DNA of 64,000 nt from Prorocentrum cordatum (lineage: Eukaryota; Sar; Dinophyceae; Prorocentrales; Prorocentraceae), in contig CAUYUJ010000874.1 in the NCBI GenBank assembly GCA_963575745.1, positions 17,501 to 81,500 on the forward strand. Reading direction: 5' to 3'. The position numbers and the translations under genes were made by a program. Positions 1 to 10,684 of the stretch are shown piece by piece; position 1 is the stretch's first letter; every line of letters starts with the position of its first letter. The notes beneath the pieces are model-generated. The model did not search any database. It was not told where the DNA came from and saw only the letters and a list, made by a program, of their open reading frames with translations.

Positions 1-1617
1 ACGGCGAGGATTCGGGGAGTGTTGAATGATTGAAGGCCTTATGATTTAAATTGTGCTTTCATAATAAGAATAAGTTTTAGCATTATCCCCTTCCGTGCGT
101 TTGCCCAGAGGACAAGATCTGGATCCCATATAACTTCCAGTGCGCCTGGAAGAAATGGACCTTCCAGCGTTACGACGGCGATCGGGAAACGTTATACATA
201 CCATTGTGCCGATTTGTGCCGCTGCTCGGTCTGAGTTTAAGGCGGAGTTGCGTTCGTGCCTCCGCGGGCTGACCGAGGGGACACGTTCGCGCTTCCTGAA
301 ACCAGGAGAGCTCGGCCAAATCGGCGCAAGAGTAACTATAGCTGACGCCTCCTCAGGTCATATCATGCTGTACAAGCCTGCCGACGACGAACTGGAATGG
401 ATAGCAGTTCGCCATGTTCGCCAAGTGCAAGCGACTGCCGTCCTCGTAAGCTTTTGCCAGTATACGCACCAGCTCTCCATTCGGGTGACGGTCGAGCACA
501 CTCAGAATCTGATGCAGGACCTCGACCAGTACATCGCCAATTACTCCACCACGATCTTGTCCGTGAAGGCATATTTGTTAATCCAAGTTTTCAGAATGGA
601 GGTAGACAGCAACAGATGAGAAGCCTCTTTCAATCGGCTGTCTGCCTGCATTCTTAAAACCTAGAAATAGAAATCTACTTCAGGCGTACATTCGGCACGC
701 GCTTGCCCTGCCAGATCACCGGCCCATCGAGTTAAATATCAACCAGCAAGTGATCAGCAATTGCAAGCAGATAGCTCCTTGCTTCAATCTTAGTCGGAAG
801 CGCCGCCGCTGAGCCGCCGTTGCCCTCCCTCTAGGCCCTGTGCTTTTCGAGTCTGCATATTGATCTCATTGCGCGCGCTGGCTGATGCAGCTGGCAAATA
901 TAAACTGGATAGGCTCCAGAAACCTCGCATAGCTTGAAGCAGTTAGGGTGTTGCGCATTACATTTGACAAGAAAAACAGAACATCGCATACCCCGTGCCA
1001 CGCATGGTTGTCATTGTTGGATTAGCGATGACTTTGAGGTCGATTCCAGGTTTCTCGTTATACCCCAGTCACCAAACAATTTCGTTCGACCTACTTGGCC
1101 AGCTCAACCACCAATCTATGTAGAGCAGTGAGAGCTTCTGCCTTCGATCGATCGGGGCGAATTTGCAGCCGACCCTCTTAAGCAGCTACCAGGGCAAGAC
1201 CTTACCTCCTCCATGTACTCGCCGGTCTCATCCAGGATCACAATGTCTGCGGCGTTGAGCTTTAAGGAGCTTCTTGGAGGCCTCTAGGTCGCGCCTCGGG
1301 AGGTTCTAGGGGGCTCTCGTGATCGTCTTGGGTGAGAGGCTCCAATTGTCATTTCGGATTGCCCTAGCCGGTTGTCTCAAACTGTCATCAGAGCTTAGCG
1401 CGGGAGAGCTTATCTCCCTTCTCGACTCGGGCCGCAGAGGGGCGGGCTGAGTGGGGGGCCGCGCCAGAGACGCGGGGGGGGGGGGGGCGGGTAGCGAGGC
1501 GCCGGCCGAGAAGGCGGAGGCCGATCGGCGCGGGTAGGAGGCCGAGAGACCGCCAGCGGCTTCGGTAGCCTCGCGGACTCTGCCGCCCCGCTCACTCGCA
1601 GGATTGCTGAATATTAT
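1..1617. other. Leader region without a confident gene
   Basis: No complete gene is supported here. An open frame at 140-619 on the plus strand starts only at GTG and has no recognisable motif. On the minus strand a 61-codon open stretch (about 565 to 362) has protein-like composition and is listed separately. A G-run at about 1471-1487 and GC-rich sequence lead up to the PARP-like gene. Confidence 0.4.
362..610 (-). pseudogene. Possible coding remnant, unknown family
   Basis: Reading the minus strand, one frame gives a peptide ending WINKYAFTDKIVVE (about 610-560) and another, shifted at about 560, continues GELVRILAKAYEDGSRLHL to a stop at 362. The composition is amphipathic-helix-like and free of low complexity, unlike the shadow frames around it. 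The break could be an intron edge or a frameshift. I do not recognise the family; it may be chance. Confidence 0.2.
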
Positions 1618-1639
1618 CAGTAGACTTGCGTGGCTCAAG
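1618..1639 (+). other. Possible decayed relict spliced leader
   Basis: The 22 bases read GTAG, an 8-base diverged middle, then GGCTCAAG. Both outer blocks match the dinoflagellate spliced leader at almost the right spacing (the leader has 7 bases between them). It lies 62 bases upstream of the ATG of the PARP-like gene, where a relict leader would sit if the gene had been retroposed from a trans-spliced mRNA. The middle is not conserved, so this could be chance. Confidence 0.35.
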
Positions 1640-1701
1640 CAGGCTCGACGCCGCTTTCGCGCGCGCTCCATCCCAGGTTGCCCGACTCAGCTGCGGCCGC
1701 G

Positions 1702-2505
1702 ATGTCGTCTCCGGTATTTGAGCACTCTGCCCGTGAGACGCACACTGCCCTGCACCGCTGGAACGCGCCCAATGTGCAGAAGTGGATGACTAAGTGGCAG
1801 CACGGCAATATTTCGTCACAGGACCTGCTGTTGCGGTTCGTCGCTGGACTCCCCAACGTGAAGCACCAGGAGGGCGATCAGCATGTCTTCAGAGAGCCAA
1901 AGGGCGGTTGGGTGGAACATATGGTGTTTGAGACGACCTTCCCCACGAAGGCAAGCTACAAGTCGTACTGGCACGGGACGACGTTCCACTGCCTCCCCAG
2001 CATTCTACAATATGGGCTTAAGAACTCCAGCGACACCCGCATCCACGAGTGCACAGACGTCGGCGTGTATGTGGCTGACACGCTCACGTGGGGCGGCGCC
2101 TTCTACCACGGCGTCGCCACGCGGTTCTCAGAGCACCCCGACTTCAGCATCCCGTACACCCGCATCGTTCTGAAGGTCGGATGCGATGGGCCTCCGAAGA
2201 CCAGCCGTTCTTACGGGGAGTGCTACCAGCTTATCTTCGACGAAAAGCAGATCGTCGTCGAAGAGATTCACTTGTTTCGTGGCTATGGCTTCGCAAACAA
2301 GGGTGATAAGTACTTCGACTGCGTCGGCCCCCTGGCCAAGGCGCTGCCCGCGGCGGAGGCGTTCGCTCGGTGCTATTGCTGCGCTGACCGTGACGACACC
2401 ATTTCTCCCCTGATCGTCCCCAAGGACAGTTTCGTGCCAGGTGCGATGCCGTGCCGCCTGGCTTATCCATGCCGATGCTGCGCCAAAGTGTCGGGTAATA
2501 AGTGA
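1702..2505 (+). CDS. PARP-like ADP-ribosyltransferase-fold protein
   Basis: A 267-residue single-exon frame from the first in-frame ATG (1702); the upstream GTG frame extension is ignored. Residues about 89-106 (YWHGTTFHCLPSILQYGL) resemble the first PARP motif, with His91 in the NAD-binding HG. GVYVADTLTWGGAFY (about 121-135) resembles the second motif, with Tyr123. FDEKQIVVEEIHLF (about 179-192) matches the strand that normally carries the catalytic Glu; aligned on the shared D-x-x-Q-I, that position is Tyr175, giving H-Y-Y instead of H-Y-E. In known PARPs the Glu is needed for polymer formation, so this would be a mono-transferase or an inactive fold. The tail (from about residue 218) is Cys-rich (CYCC, PCRCC) and may bind zinc. 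It lies just upstream of the transposon at 3241; whether the two are linked is unknown. Substrate unknown. Confidence 0.65.
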   Translation: MSSPVFEHSARETHTALHRWNAPNVQKWMTKWQHGNISSQDLLLRFVAGLPNVKHQEGDQHVFREPKGGWVEHMVFETTFPTKASYKSYWHGTTFHCLPSILQYGLKNSSDTRIHECTDVGVYVADTLTWGGAFYHGVATRFSEHPDFSIPYTRIVLKVGCDGPPKTSRSYGECYQLIFDEKQIVVEEIHLFRGYGFANKGDKYFDCVGPLAKALPAAEAFARCYCCADRDDTISPLIVPKDSFVPGAMPCRLAYPCRCCAKVSGNK

Positions 2506-3240
2506 GATAGGCCGGCGCCGCGGCGGCGGCCGGCCCTTCCGCGGCCGCGTGAGTGGCTGGGCCGCGTCCTGACTGCAGCAGCTGCGCACGGCCGCGCGTG
2601 GAGCGCGCGGCGCGCCCCATGGGAGGGCGGGTTGACACGCGCAAGGGCTTGGATGGGAGCGGGAAATGAGGGGCGCGCGCTGGATTGCATCATTTAGAGG
2701 GGTGGCACTTTGTAGCAGTTGCGCAGCGCGCGCGGATCCTGTGGTTCAGGGCTGTTCGCTGCGCCCGAGCACCTCGCTGCAGCGATGCTTGGAACGCCTT
2801 GCCGGTCATTGCCGCTGGAAAAAGAATCGTCTCTTCATCTCTATCACCATCGACGTCCAGTGCTCTAATGCAGAGGTACTGCACCACTCGTGAGATTTGA
2901 AAAAAGAACGGCCCATAGCGTGGCCCTCGGCCATGGGTCGCCACCAGGACTAGCGGGCGCATAGCGTTTGACAAATTGTTTGCATCGCATAGATTACATT
3001 ACTCAAACTGCGCCATCCATGTATCACATAGGGCGCCGCGCACGTATATTGCACCACGTGGATTGCGCCGCATAGTTTATACTATGTAGGTTCAACGCGC
3101 GATTTTGGGGAAGGCGTGGCGAAGGTATCGATTGCATTACTTAAACCGCGCCATCCATGCATCGCATAGGTTGCCGCGCACATATATTGCACGCGCGGAT
3201 TGCGCCGCATAGATTGCACCGCGTAGATCCAACGCTTGGC
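2506..3240. repeat. Intergenic region with duplicated short segments
   Basis: No gene seen. A segment of about 110 bp is tandemly duplicated at roughly 2984-3100 and 3124-3237, each copy containing the phrases GCGCCATCCATG and GGATTGCGCCGCATAG. A second, ~40-bp segment at 2837-2876 (TCTCTATCACCATCGACG) recurs with few changes at 3371-3410, inside the left end of the transposon. Similar TTGCGCC/CCATGGA phrases reappear at 20660-20880. Confidence 0.6.
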
Positions 3241-3367
3241 GCACTCCCTTCAATAGGAAGCAGATCATCCGTCAGACCGCCTTCCGCTCGCAGCTTTGAC
3301 GCATGACCCAGAAGGTACCTTTACAAATATTTCAGTTGTGGATATCTAAGAAGCAGCAACAGGCACA
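3241..3367 (+). repeat. Left direct repeat of the transposon
   Basis: Begins GCACTCCCTTCAATAGGAAG and ends with GTGGATATCTAAG and AGCAACAGGC. It matches 10649-10773 at roughly 88 percent by eye, including small indels. The copy lacks the transposase stop codon, so it is not under the same coding constraint. Confidence 0.85.
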
Positions 3368-3498
3368 TCTCCATCTCTATCATCATCGACGCCCAGAGCT
3401 CTAATGCACAGCTCCAGAGCCATTGTCTACAACCCGAGGCATCCCGACTCTTTGCCGTTTAGCTAGCTGCTCTCCCGCTCACGCAGCGCGCGGCCCCG

Positions 3499-6364
3499 AT
3501 GGCGTCGGCCGCGGGGCATCCTCCTCCAGAGGGTGCGCGCATTCGCTCCGCCTCCGCGGCAGCCTCATCGGCTGGGCCGGCCCCCCCCGCGCTCTCTCAG
3601 TATTCGCGGGATCTCATGGGCAGCTTGGAGGGCATGCAGGTGCCGAACACGCAGGAGGCGGCCCAGCTGGCAGCTGCCGACGACGATATCATCGCCGACT
3701 GCGGTCGAGATGATGTGCGGGCGGCTGTGGAGAAGCGCAAGAGGATCCACGGCGCCGAGCAGTCGGATGCCATCTTCGCAGATATATTCCAGAAGGTCGA
3801 CGCGAAGAAGGGCCGGCTCCGCCAGGTGCGCGCGGCGCCCGTGGCCACGAACACGGGGCTCGTCGCCGACGCCGAGAAGTACGCGGAGATCGTGGAGAGA
3901 GAGCGCCCCAACTGGAGCTCGGATCTCAAGCGCATCGGCCTCGCGGCCCTCTGCGTGTACCGCTCCCGCCCAGTGGACGTGGGGACCGTGCAGCACGTGC
4001 AAATGATCTGGATCATACTTGGTGGCCGCCTTCTCCGCGCCCACAACGGGCGGGCTTACTTCTACGATCAACGTCTCGGTTACTTCGACGTCTTCGACGG
4101 CCTCCTCCCGCCAGAGCTGCTCTTCGCGGCGTCTCGCTTCATGCTGACTCTGGAAGGAATATTCAGGGATTTCCCGTGCGGCGTGGAGCGAAAGGATTCC
4201 GCCGTGCTCGCGGCCATCGACAGCGCCGTGGAGAATGCGGTTGCGAAGATCAACGGAGACATATCTTACGCAGTTAAGGAGGCGGCCGCGCTCGTCTCGT
4301 TCCGCGACAACTGCGTCTTCAACAAGGGAAATGCGATCCTGCAAAAGGCCAAGGGCAAGGGCAAGGGCGTCGCGGCGCAGGCGCCCGATGGCGAGGGCGA
4401 GGGCGAGGGGCGGGGGCGCGGCGCTGAGGACGCCGAGGGCGACGACCTCACCAGGGCGTCCGACGCGTGGCACATCGCAGTCGCCCAGACTATCAGCAAG
4501 GTATCGACCAAATTACAGACGGAACTTCTCAGCAGCAAAATCATGTCGTACTTTATTGAATGGTGCTCTCAGGACACCATGCGATCTGCTGGCGTCGCCT
4601 ACGAAGACTGCATCGTGAAGTACGATGTGCTGGGTAGTCCTGTGACATTTTCTTCTGAGCGATCACCTGAGAATTCGGTTTACATTGGCATCCGCTCGCA
4701 GCTCCTGTCCACCGACCCCGTGCTCGACGCGGCGGTGGCCCGCGTGCAGAAGATATATTCACAGACGTTCTGGTCCATTCCAGATGCTTTCGTGTTCGGG
4801 CAGGCGGCCCAGGCGCTCGCGAAGAGAGGCTACAACGTTGACACCATCACAGTGTACTGGGGACCTGGCGGCGTCGGCCTGAGTCTCCTTACGAGTCATT
4901 TGGAGGCGATGTATGGCCACAAGAATCACAAATATTTCGATCCCAATGTATTTTTCGTCGATGACGAGTTACGCAAAGTGGTCGAGCTGCTGGTCGACGG
5001 CTTTATCTTCACAGGTCAAGAACGACCCAGCGGACAACGCGGAACCATGCGGGAGGATTGCGGCTCTGGCGTCAAACGCACCGCGGCTGGCATATTGGTT
5101 ACTCGCGCCCCGACAGCCGAAGGGCGCGCCGCCCGCGTCGTGCCCTTCAATGTCGGGGCGCGAGGGCCGCCGCCGCGTTGCCTTGGCGCCGAGCCGCCAG
5201 GACTTACTCAAGAAATTTGCCACAGCGGAGGGAGTTTCTGGAAGACTTCCCTATTCAATCTTGACCAAGATGTTTCGCATTGTGGGTTGGAAGAGACTCG
5301 AGGTCAACAAGTTCCTGGTGTTTGACGAGATCACAGAGCAGAACGTGGAGTCTTTGATGCGCAGGCTTGCCGTGGTGAAGATACAGGCGCGGTTTTTCGA
5401 TCGCCTGTATGTTGAGGAGAACTTCGGTGACGCCGCGGCCGCCGGGATCTTCGCCCGTGACCCAGATGCGAAGGAGTTTCTCATGTCCTCCGTCGGCGTC
5501 GCCGCTGGGCATCGAGTGCAGTTCGCCTTCGAGGATGATCACGGCGCAGAGGCGTGTCGCGACATTATCGTTCGGTATGCGCGCTGTGGTGGCGATCGAG
5601 GAATCACGGAGAAGTCGCTGCGGCAGGCTTGTGGCCTCCTCGAGAAGACGTCGAACGTGGCTGGGTCCCTGCAGGCGGAGATCGACGCGCCCAACTCGCA
5701 GGGGCATGGGTGCACAGCCCCCAAGGAGTGGTTAGATTTCAGCATGGCTCTCATTCAAGAATGTCAAAAGAAAAACATGGACTTCCTTACGCTTCCAGCT
5801 TTCAAGGCGATGTCGCTGCCGACCAGTTGCAAGCTTCCTGCCCCTAAGCCGAAGGCCTTTCAGCGCCTGCAGACAGAGGGTCTATGGGTGGGCATTGGAA
5901 CAGTGGGCAAGGCGGCCGATCGCATCGCGCCGCGCATACGCACCAAGAACGGCATGAGCGCGCTGATCGACGAGAGCTCGATGGGCGCGTGCAACTACCC
6001 AGAGGTCTACGACATGAAGTCCTTTCGGTCAGTATTCTTTGAGCACGGAGCTCGCAAAACTAACGCTGTGGTTCTGGCGGATGCACTGGGCAAAGGCATT
6101 CGGCGCCCCGGCCGACAGGCTGCCGAGAAGGCTGCGCGCGAGGCGGCGTGGTCGGAGAGGGCTGAATCAGTTCGACGCATGGAGTCTTTCATCGATACTT
6201 TGGCGAGCAGGGACAAGCGCGCCCAGGAAATCAAGAGGAGGCGCCTCACGGCCAAGGCTAGCGGCCCGAGCTCGCAGGGGGAGTCGGCTCATTTCGACGA
6301 CGAGGTTTCGATTACGGTTTCCACGGGGTACCATCACAAGGTGGAGTGGCCGCCGCGAGCTTAA
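3499..6364 (+). CDS. Split P-loop/SF3-helicase-like transposon protein
   Basis: Two overlapping frames (3499-5325 and 4913-6364) join exactly if a 145-nt intron (5056-5200) is removed, giving 906 residues from ATG 3499 to TAA 6362-6364. Across the junction the protein reads TMRED-LLKKFATAEGVSGRL without a break. The N-terminal half has a Gly/Lys- and Glu/Gly-rich linker at about residues 285-315. Residues 454-462 (WGPGGVGLS) form a Walker-A-like loop, but the invariant Lys is Leu. FFVDDELRK (Asp488, Asp489, Glu490) is a plausible Walker B. The arrangement resembles D5/SF3-type helicases of large DNA viruses and of dinoflagellate mobile DNA; that is fold-level inference. A basic C-terminus (KRAQEIKRRR) may be a nuclear signal. 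The transposase gene follows 177 nt downstream on the same strand. Confidence 0.6.
5056..5200 (+). other. 145-nt intron with GA-AG borders
   Basis: Starts GATTGCGG directly after codon GAG (5053-5055) and ends GCCGCCAG before GAC at 5201. The two flanking frames differ by one base, and 145 is 1 modulo 3, so removal restores one frame in phase 0 and a continuous conserved-looking protein. Both sides of the splice carry AG|GA, so the exact cut could slide by a base or two. GA donors are a known dinoflagellate peculiarity. Confidence 0.7.
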
Positions 6365-6540
6365 ATTTTGACCTTGGATCGATCGTAGATCCTGCATCTT
6401 GTACGGACGGTGAATCGATCAGCATCGGGATCTCGGTCTGCGGTCCATAGTGGATCTCGAGTCGTCTGAGTGATCGTGAGGGAATATGAGAAGGGGGAGG
6501 GAGGCGGGCCCGATCAGTAAAATTGGCGCGCGCTCGGTGG

Positions 6541-9500
6541 ATGCGGCTTCGCCTGAGGTCTCGCCTCTTCGTCGACGACTCTGTGGGCGCGCAGTCCATG
6601 GACCAGCGCTTGCAGAAGGTTTTGCTCACCAACACGTTCGATTTGGACATGGAGAACTTCTTGTTTTGCATCCTTCCGCAGATGTTGAAGCGGCTGAGCC
6701 TCCTGGACGAGAAGGTTTTCGCAGAAGAATTTGAAGTCCTTAATCGTCTGCAAAAGAATCGGCGCGAAGTTTGCGAGCAGGAACTCGGCGTGGGATTGTC
6801 TGTCGGCAAAGGGATTCTCTTGGAGGTCGCGTGCGGGGCATCCGTGCCCGCTGCTTTCAGAGGGAATGAGTTCCTTGCTGCCCTGTCCAGGGCGTCCAGG
6901 ATGCTGAGGTGGCTCGCGGTTTCGCTGCTGCCTAAGGTGCACCTCGCGATGCAACAGCACGAGGGGAAATGGGCGGAGTCTTCTACATTTAGTTATCTAT
7001 GGCAAGGCGTAGAGAACTACATACTGCAGCACGTGCTCAATTTCATTTGCGAGGAGCGCGTGAAGCACCTGTCCTTGCATTTCGACGGCGTGCGCGTGGA
7101 CGTGGACCGCGTCGCCGTGACGGGGAGCTTGGGCGATTTCTGCTCGGGTTGCTCTGCGCGAGTTCACGCTGCCACCGGATACACCGTCACGCTGCGCAAC
7201 AAGGAGCATTCCTATTTCTTCGACCTCCTGCGCGCGAAGAGCGCGGCAGTCGTTGATGAGGGCGGCCCACGCAGCAACGAAGACAACAAGCATCTGTTTC
7301 TACGGGGCAACTGCATACCCAGTGCGATCGCCGCACTGACTTCTCAGTGGGCGAAAGCGCGAGAGAATATTTCGGAGCCGCAGGACGAGGTTTTCAGGAA
7401 GTACCGCGACGTGGCAGAGCTGCTGGAGACGCCGCTCTTTCCGCGGGCGAGCCTCCTGGACTGCAAGGAAGGGCGCTACCTTCTTCACGCGGAGAACGGC
7501 GGGCTTCCGCATTGCATCGGCGCGGTGATCCAGAATGGGAGCGTCGTGATTTGCGAGGAGGGCGCTGCTCGTAAGATGAGTGTTTTTGATTTCGAGGAAT
7601 GCTACGCCAGCGCGCTCGACATGAAGATGGTAGTGGCTTTCCGTCTGGGCGATAGCATTGATCCTGAGGAGAGCGCGCGGCTGGACGGGCTGCTGGATCT
7701 CCTGGCTGCTGGCCGATGGGACGATGACGGGCCGACTCCGCCGTCGAGGAAGCGACGTCGCCTCGCCTCCAGGGCGGCAAGAGCAGCGCGCGGCAGCCCT
7801 GTGTCATCGTCTTCGCCGTCCCCGACACCTTCAGCGCGCTCCGCGGCCCCCTCGAACATCAACTCCAGGCGCCACAATGAGAACCTCAATTTCATCGAGC
7901 TGCTGCGTGCGAAGGGTCTGGCAGTAGACGATTACGACAGCGGCGCGCCGAGCAGTGCGGGCGACCAGCTGCTTCGGCGCGGCAACTGCATACCCTGCGC
8001 GTTCGCAGCAGTGACTGGACAGTGGCAGAGCGTGCGAGAGAAGATTTCGGGGCAGCAGGTTGCAGATTTCAGGAAGTACCGCGACGTGGCAGAGCTGCTG
8101 GGCACGATATTCTTCCCGCGGGCGAGTCTCCAGGATTGCAAGGAGGGGCGCTACCTTCTTCACGCGGAACACGACGGGCTTCCGCACTGCGTTGGCGCGG
8201 TGTTCCAGCACGGGGAGGTCGTCATCTTCGAGAAAGGCAAGGCGCAGAAGATGAGCGTGTCCGCTTTCGAGGAGTGCTACGCCAGCGCGCTCGATATCAA
8301 GACGGTTGTGGCTTTCTGCCTGGATGAGGATGGCATCGACGATGGCGAGAGTTCGCGGCTGGACGGGCTGCTAGATCTACTGGCCGCTGGAGACGACGAG
8401 GGCAGCGAGGCCAGTTGCGACGGGGAGAGCTTCGACGGAGGCACTGTAGACGTACACTCTGAGCTACTGCGAGCGCTGAAGGCGGAGGTGGACGCCGCGA
8501 AAGCGGCCGTTCGTGGAGGCAGTCAGTCGCGTTGCATTCTCTGCCCCTTCAAAGAGTTTGACGAGAGCAGCCCCAAGGTGAAGCGGAACCTGCTGACGCA
8601 CCTGTGTAATTACCATAACCCAGAGAGGAAGAGTCAACGAACTGGCGATCGGCAGATGGGCTTCGGTAACTACGTGGCGTCCGGCACGAAGCAGATGAAG
8701 ATGGTCTTCGCGATGTTCGACTCCGATCGATGCCAGGGGAAAAGCCAAGGGCGGTATCTCGAACGCACTGCTCAGATGTTGCGAGAGAGCGTGAAGCCTG
8801 CGCTGGCCTGCCTCAGGATTGATCGCGACATCCGTCTCCTGTTGGACGGCGCTGGCCCGATATTCATCAACGCAGCCGCCATCATGTCCGAGCCGCCCGA
8901 GGGCCCGACGACGCTGGCGAGGCGCGTCGGAGATACGTACTACAGCCACGCGTTCGCAGAGATTATCTTCAAGGAGTTCATGCTGAACCACGGGCGCGCT
9001 CGGCCCACTCGCGCGCGCATCGTGGCGAGATGCGCGGAGGCGGGGTCGCAGCTGACGCACTTGCTCCCGCAGGAGGTCACCAAATGGTTGGAGCTGCTGG
9101 AAGATCTCCTCAGCGCGCCATTTGTTCGCGCTGCGCGCGATCAGCTCATGCAGCAGTTGCTCGATCACGACGAGTTCGTGCACGTGTCGATCGACGCCAC
9201 CATCAGGGCGGCCATGCGCATCAAAGGGCAGGCGAATTACCGGGACTCTGCGGAGAAGAGAGCCGCCGCGCCTTTTGACGACACGGTTGCCAAGAGGCGC
9301 ATCCTCACGGTGCGCGGCCGCACGGCGGCCGTCGCAGGCATGTGGCCGATCGCGTCTGAGGCCGCGCGGAACATCAAGGATATGCTTCAGATGCGTCTCC
9401 CACAAGCAGCTCTCGATCAGTGCCGCTCGATCGCGACTGACGACCCCTCTGGTGAGTTGTACGGCCAGTTGCTAGAGATCTGCAAGAATCTGACGTGGCT

Positions 9501-10684
9501 CAGCTTGGACCCAGTGCACCTAGCTATCGTTTACAACTCGGCTCACTGGAAAAAGCATTCGCAGTAGGCTTAGTTGTTGCCCGATGCCGATCGTGCCACC
9601 TCCATGATCGTTGTCGTCGTTCGAAGATTCCGATCGTCGATCGTTGGCATCTGCGGTCGCCATGACCGCCCAGTGAGACTGCGCCGAGGCCAGGGCAGAC
9701 AGCGCTGCGCACGGTTCTGAACAAATTCAACAAGATTGATTATCAGGCTACCTCGGACGCGTGGGGCCCAGCTTATACAGGCGGACAATTGCAACCTCTG
9801 ACCCCAGACCAGAACAGAAGTCGGGGCGCAGTGAAGAACGGCAGCATGCCCAGACGAGAGGCGCAGCGCCTCCTGGATAACCTGAATGGGGAAGAGCCTT
9901 TCAAGAACACCGATGATTTCGTCAGAGCCATGGCTGCTATTACATCAGTATATTGGGATGAGGCCACTTGCGCAGATGCTTTCCTTTCCCCGATCGCTCC
10001 CATTCGTTCGGTCGTTCGCCGTTTGTCAATGCCGCCGTCGGTCGCATGATCGAGATCTGCATATCGATGATCTCGTTTCCTCAGGTGAACCGGGGCACGG
10101 CGAGCGGGCGGCTCTTGGTAGATGTGCTCTGGTCGGCTACGTCGGTGGAGCGGGTGCAGTTCTTGTTCAACAACACGCGGATGCGCCACTCCCTACCCAA
10201 GAAGTACCAATCGCTGATTGGTTCTGGCACGTCGCCGAACGAGGCGTTGCACGCCGAGGTCAACAGGTGGTTCCGCAACCAGCCCGAGCTCTACCTTGAG
10301 ACGCTGGAACTGCAGCTGGCGGCGGCCACCCACGCCAAGCTGATCGCGCACAACGCCGCCATGTACGCGCCAGCTCTGAGAGCGCTCACCTCGCAGACAG
10401 TGCTCGCGACTGCGATTGGCCGCCAGCTCGCATCCCCTGACGAATGGCAGCGCTTCTGCGCGGCGCAGGCATCGGGTGTTGGCGCGCCTGCGAAGGCGTG
10501 CCTGCCCAAGAGCGCCCAGCGGAAGGCTTCTCAGCCCTTGGCCAAGCAGTGGGCAAAGGATCGTAAGAACTTTAAGTCTATCGTTCGGAAGAGGCCCGCG
10601 GCAATGAAGGCTGCGCAGAAGAGGCCGGCGGCAATGAAGGGGGTCAAGCGCACTCCCTTCAATAGGAAGCGGGTCATCCGTTAG
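6541..10684 (+). CDS. DDE-transposase-like protein with duplicated Cys/His domain
   Basis: Three exons are inferred: 6541-about 9564, about 9694-9962 and 10085-10684, giving about 1,300 residues. The first ATG is 6541. Order: an N-terminal domain with LSLHFDGVRVDVD; two copies of a ~170-residue Cys/His unit (RGNCIPSA...LPHCIGAV); a C-x2-C...H-x4-H zinc finger from Cys665 (CILCPF to NYH); then a catalytic region with VSIDATIRA (Asp885), IATDDPSG (Asp967/968) or LSLDPVHL (Asp990), and in exon 3 GTSPNEALHAEVN, whose Glu (codon 10241-10243) completes a plausible DDE triad. The C-terminus repeats KRPAAMK twice, a likely nuclear signal. This pattern matches a transposase family I recall as abundant in dinoflagellates (memory). 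The 3' end lies within the right direct repeat. Confidence 0.65.
7205..8400 (+). repeat. In-gene duplication encoding Cys/His domains
   Basis: About 510 bp at 7205-7720 is repeated at 7885-8400 within the transposase frame. Both units read F-x-x-LLRAK, RGNCIP, KYRDVAELL, CKEGRYLLHAE, GLPHC-(I/V)-GAV and end RLDGLLDLLAAG. The Asn-Cys and Pro-His pairs are spaced as in papain-fold/OTU-like cysteine peptidases, but no family is proven. The spacer between copies is Ser/Pro/Arg-rich. Confidence 0.75.
9565..9693 (+). other. Intron 1 of the transposase gene (borders approximate)
   Basis: Exon 1 ends near WKKHS and the frame stops at 9565-9567. Protein-like sequence resumes at about 9694 in another frame (LRTVLNKFNKIDYQ, then WGPAYTGGQLQPL). 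The acceptor region reads GAGGCCAG|GG; the donor is around CGCAGTAGG and cannot be fixed to the base. Confidence 0.5.
9963..10084 (+). other. Intron 2 of the transposase gene, probable GC-AG
   Basis: Removing 122 nt from GCCACTTGCG to TTTCCTCAG joins VYWDE to VNRGTASGRLL in phase 0. The donor GC is non-canonical but known in dinoflagellates. Alternative donors nearby cannot be excluded. Confidence 0.5.
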
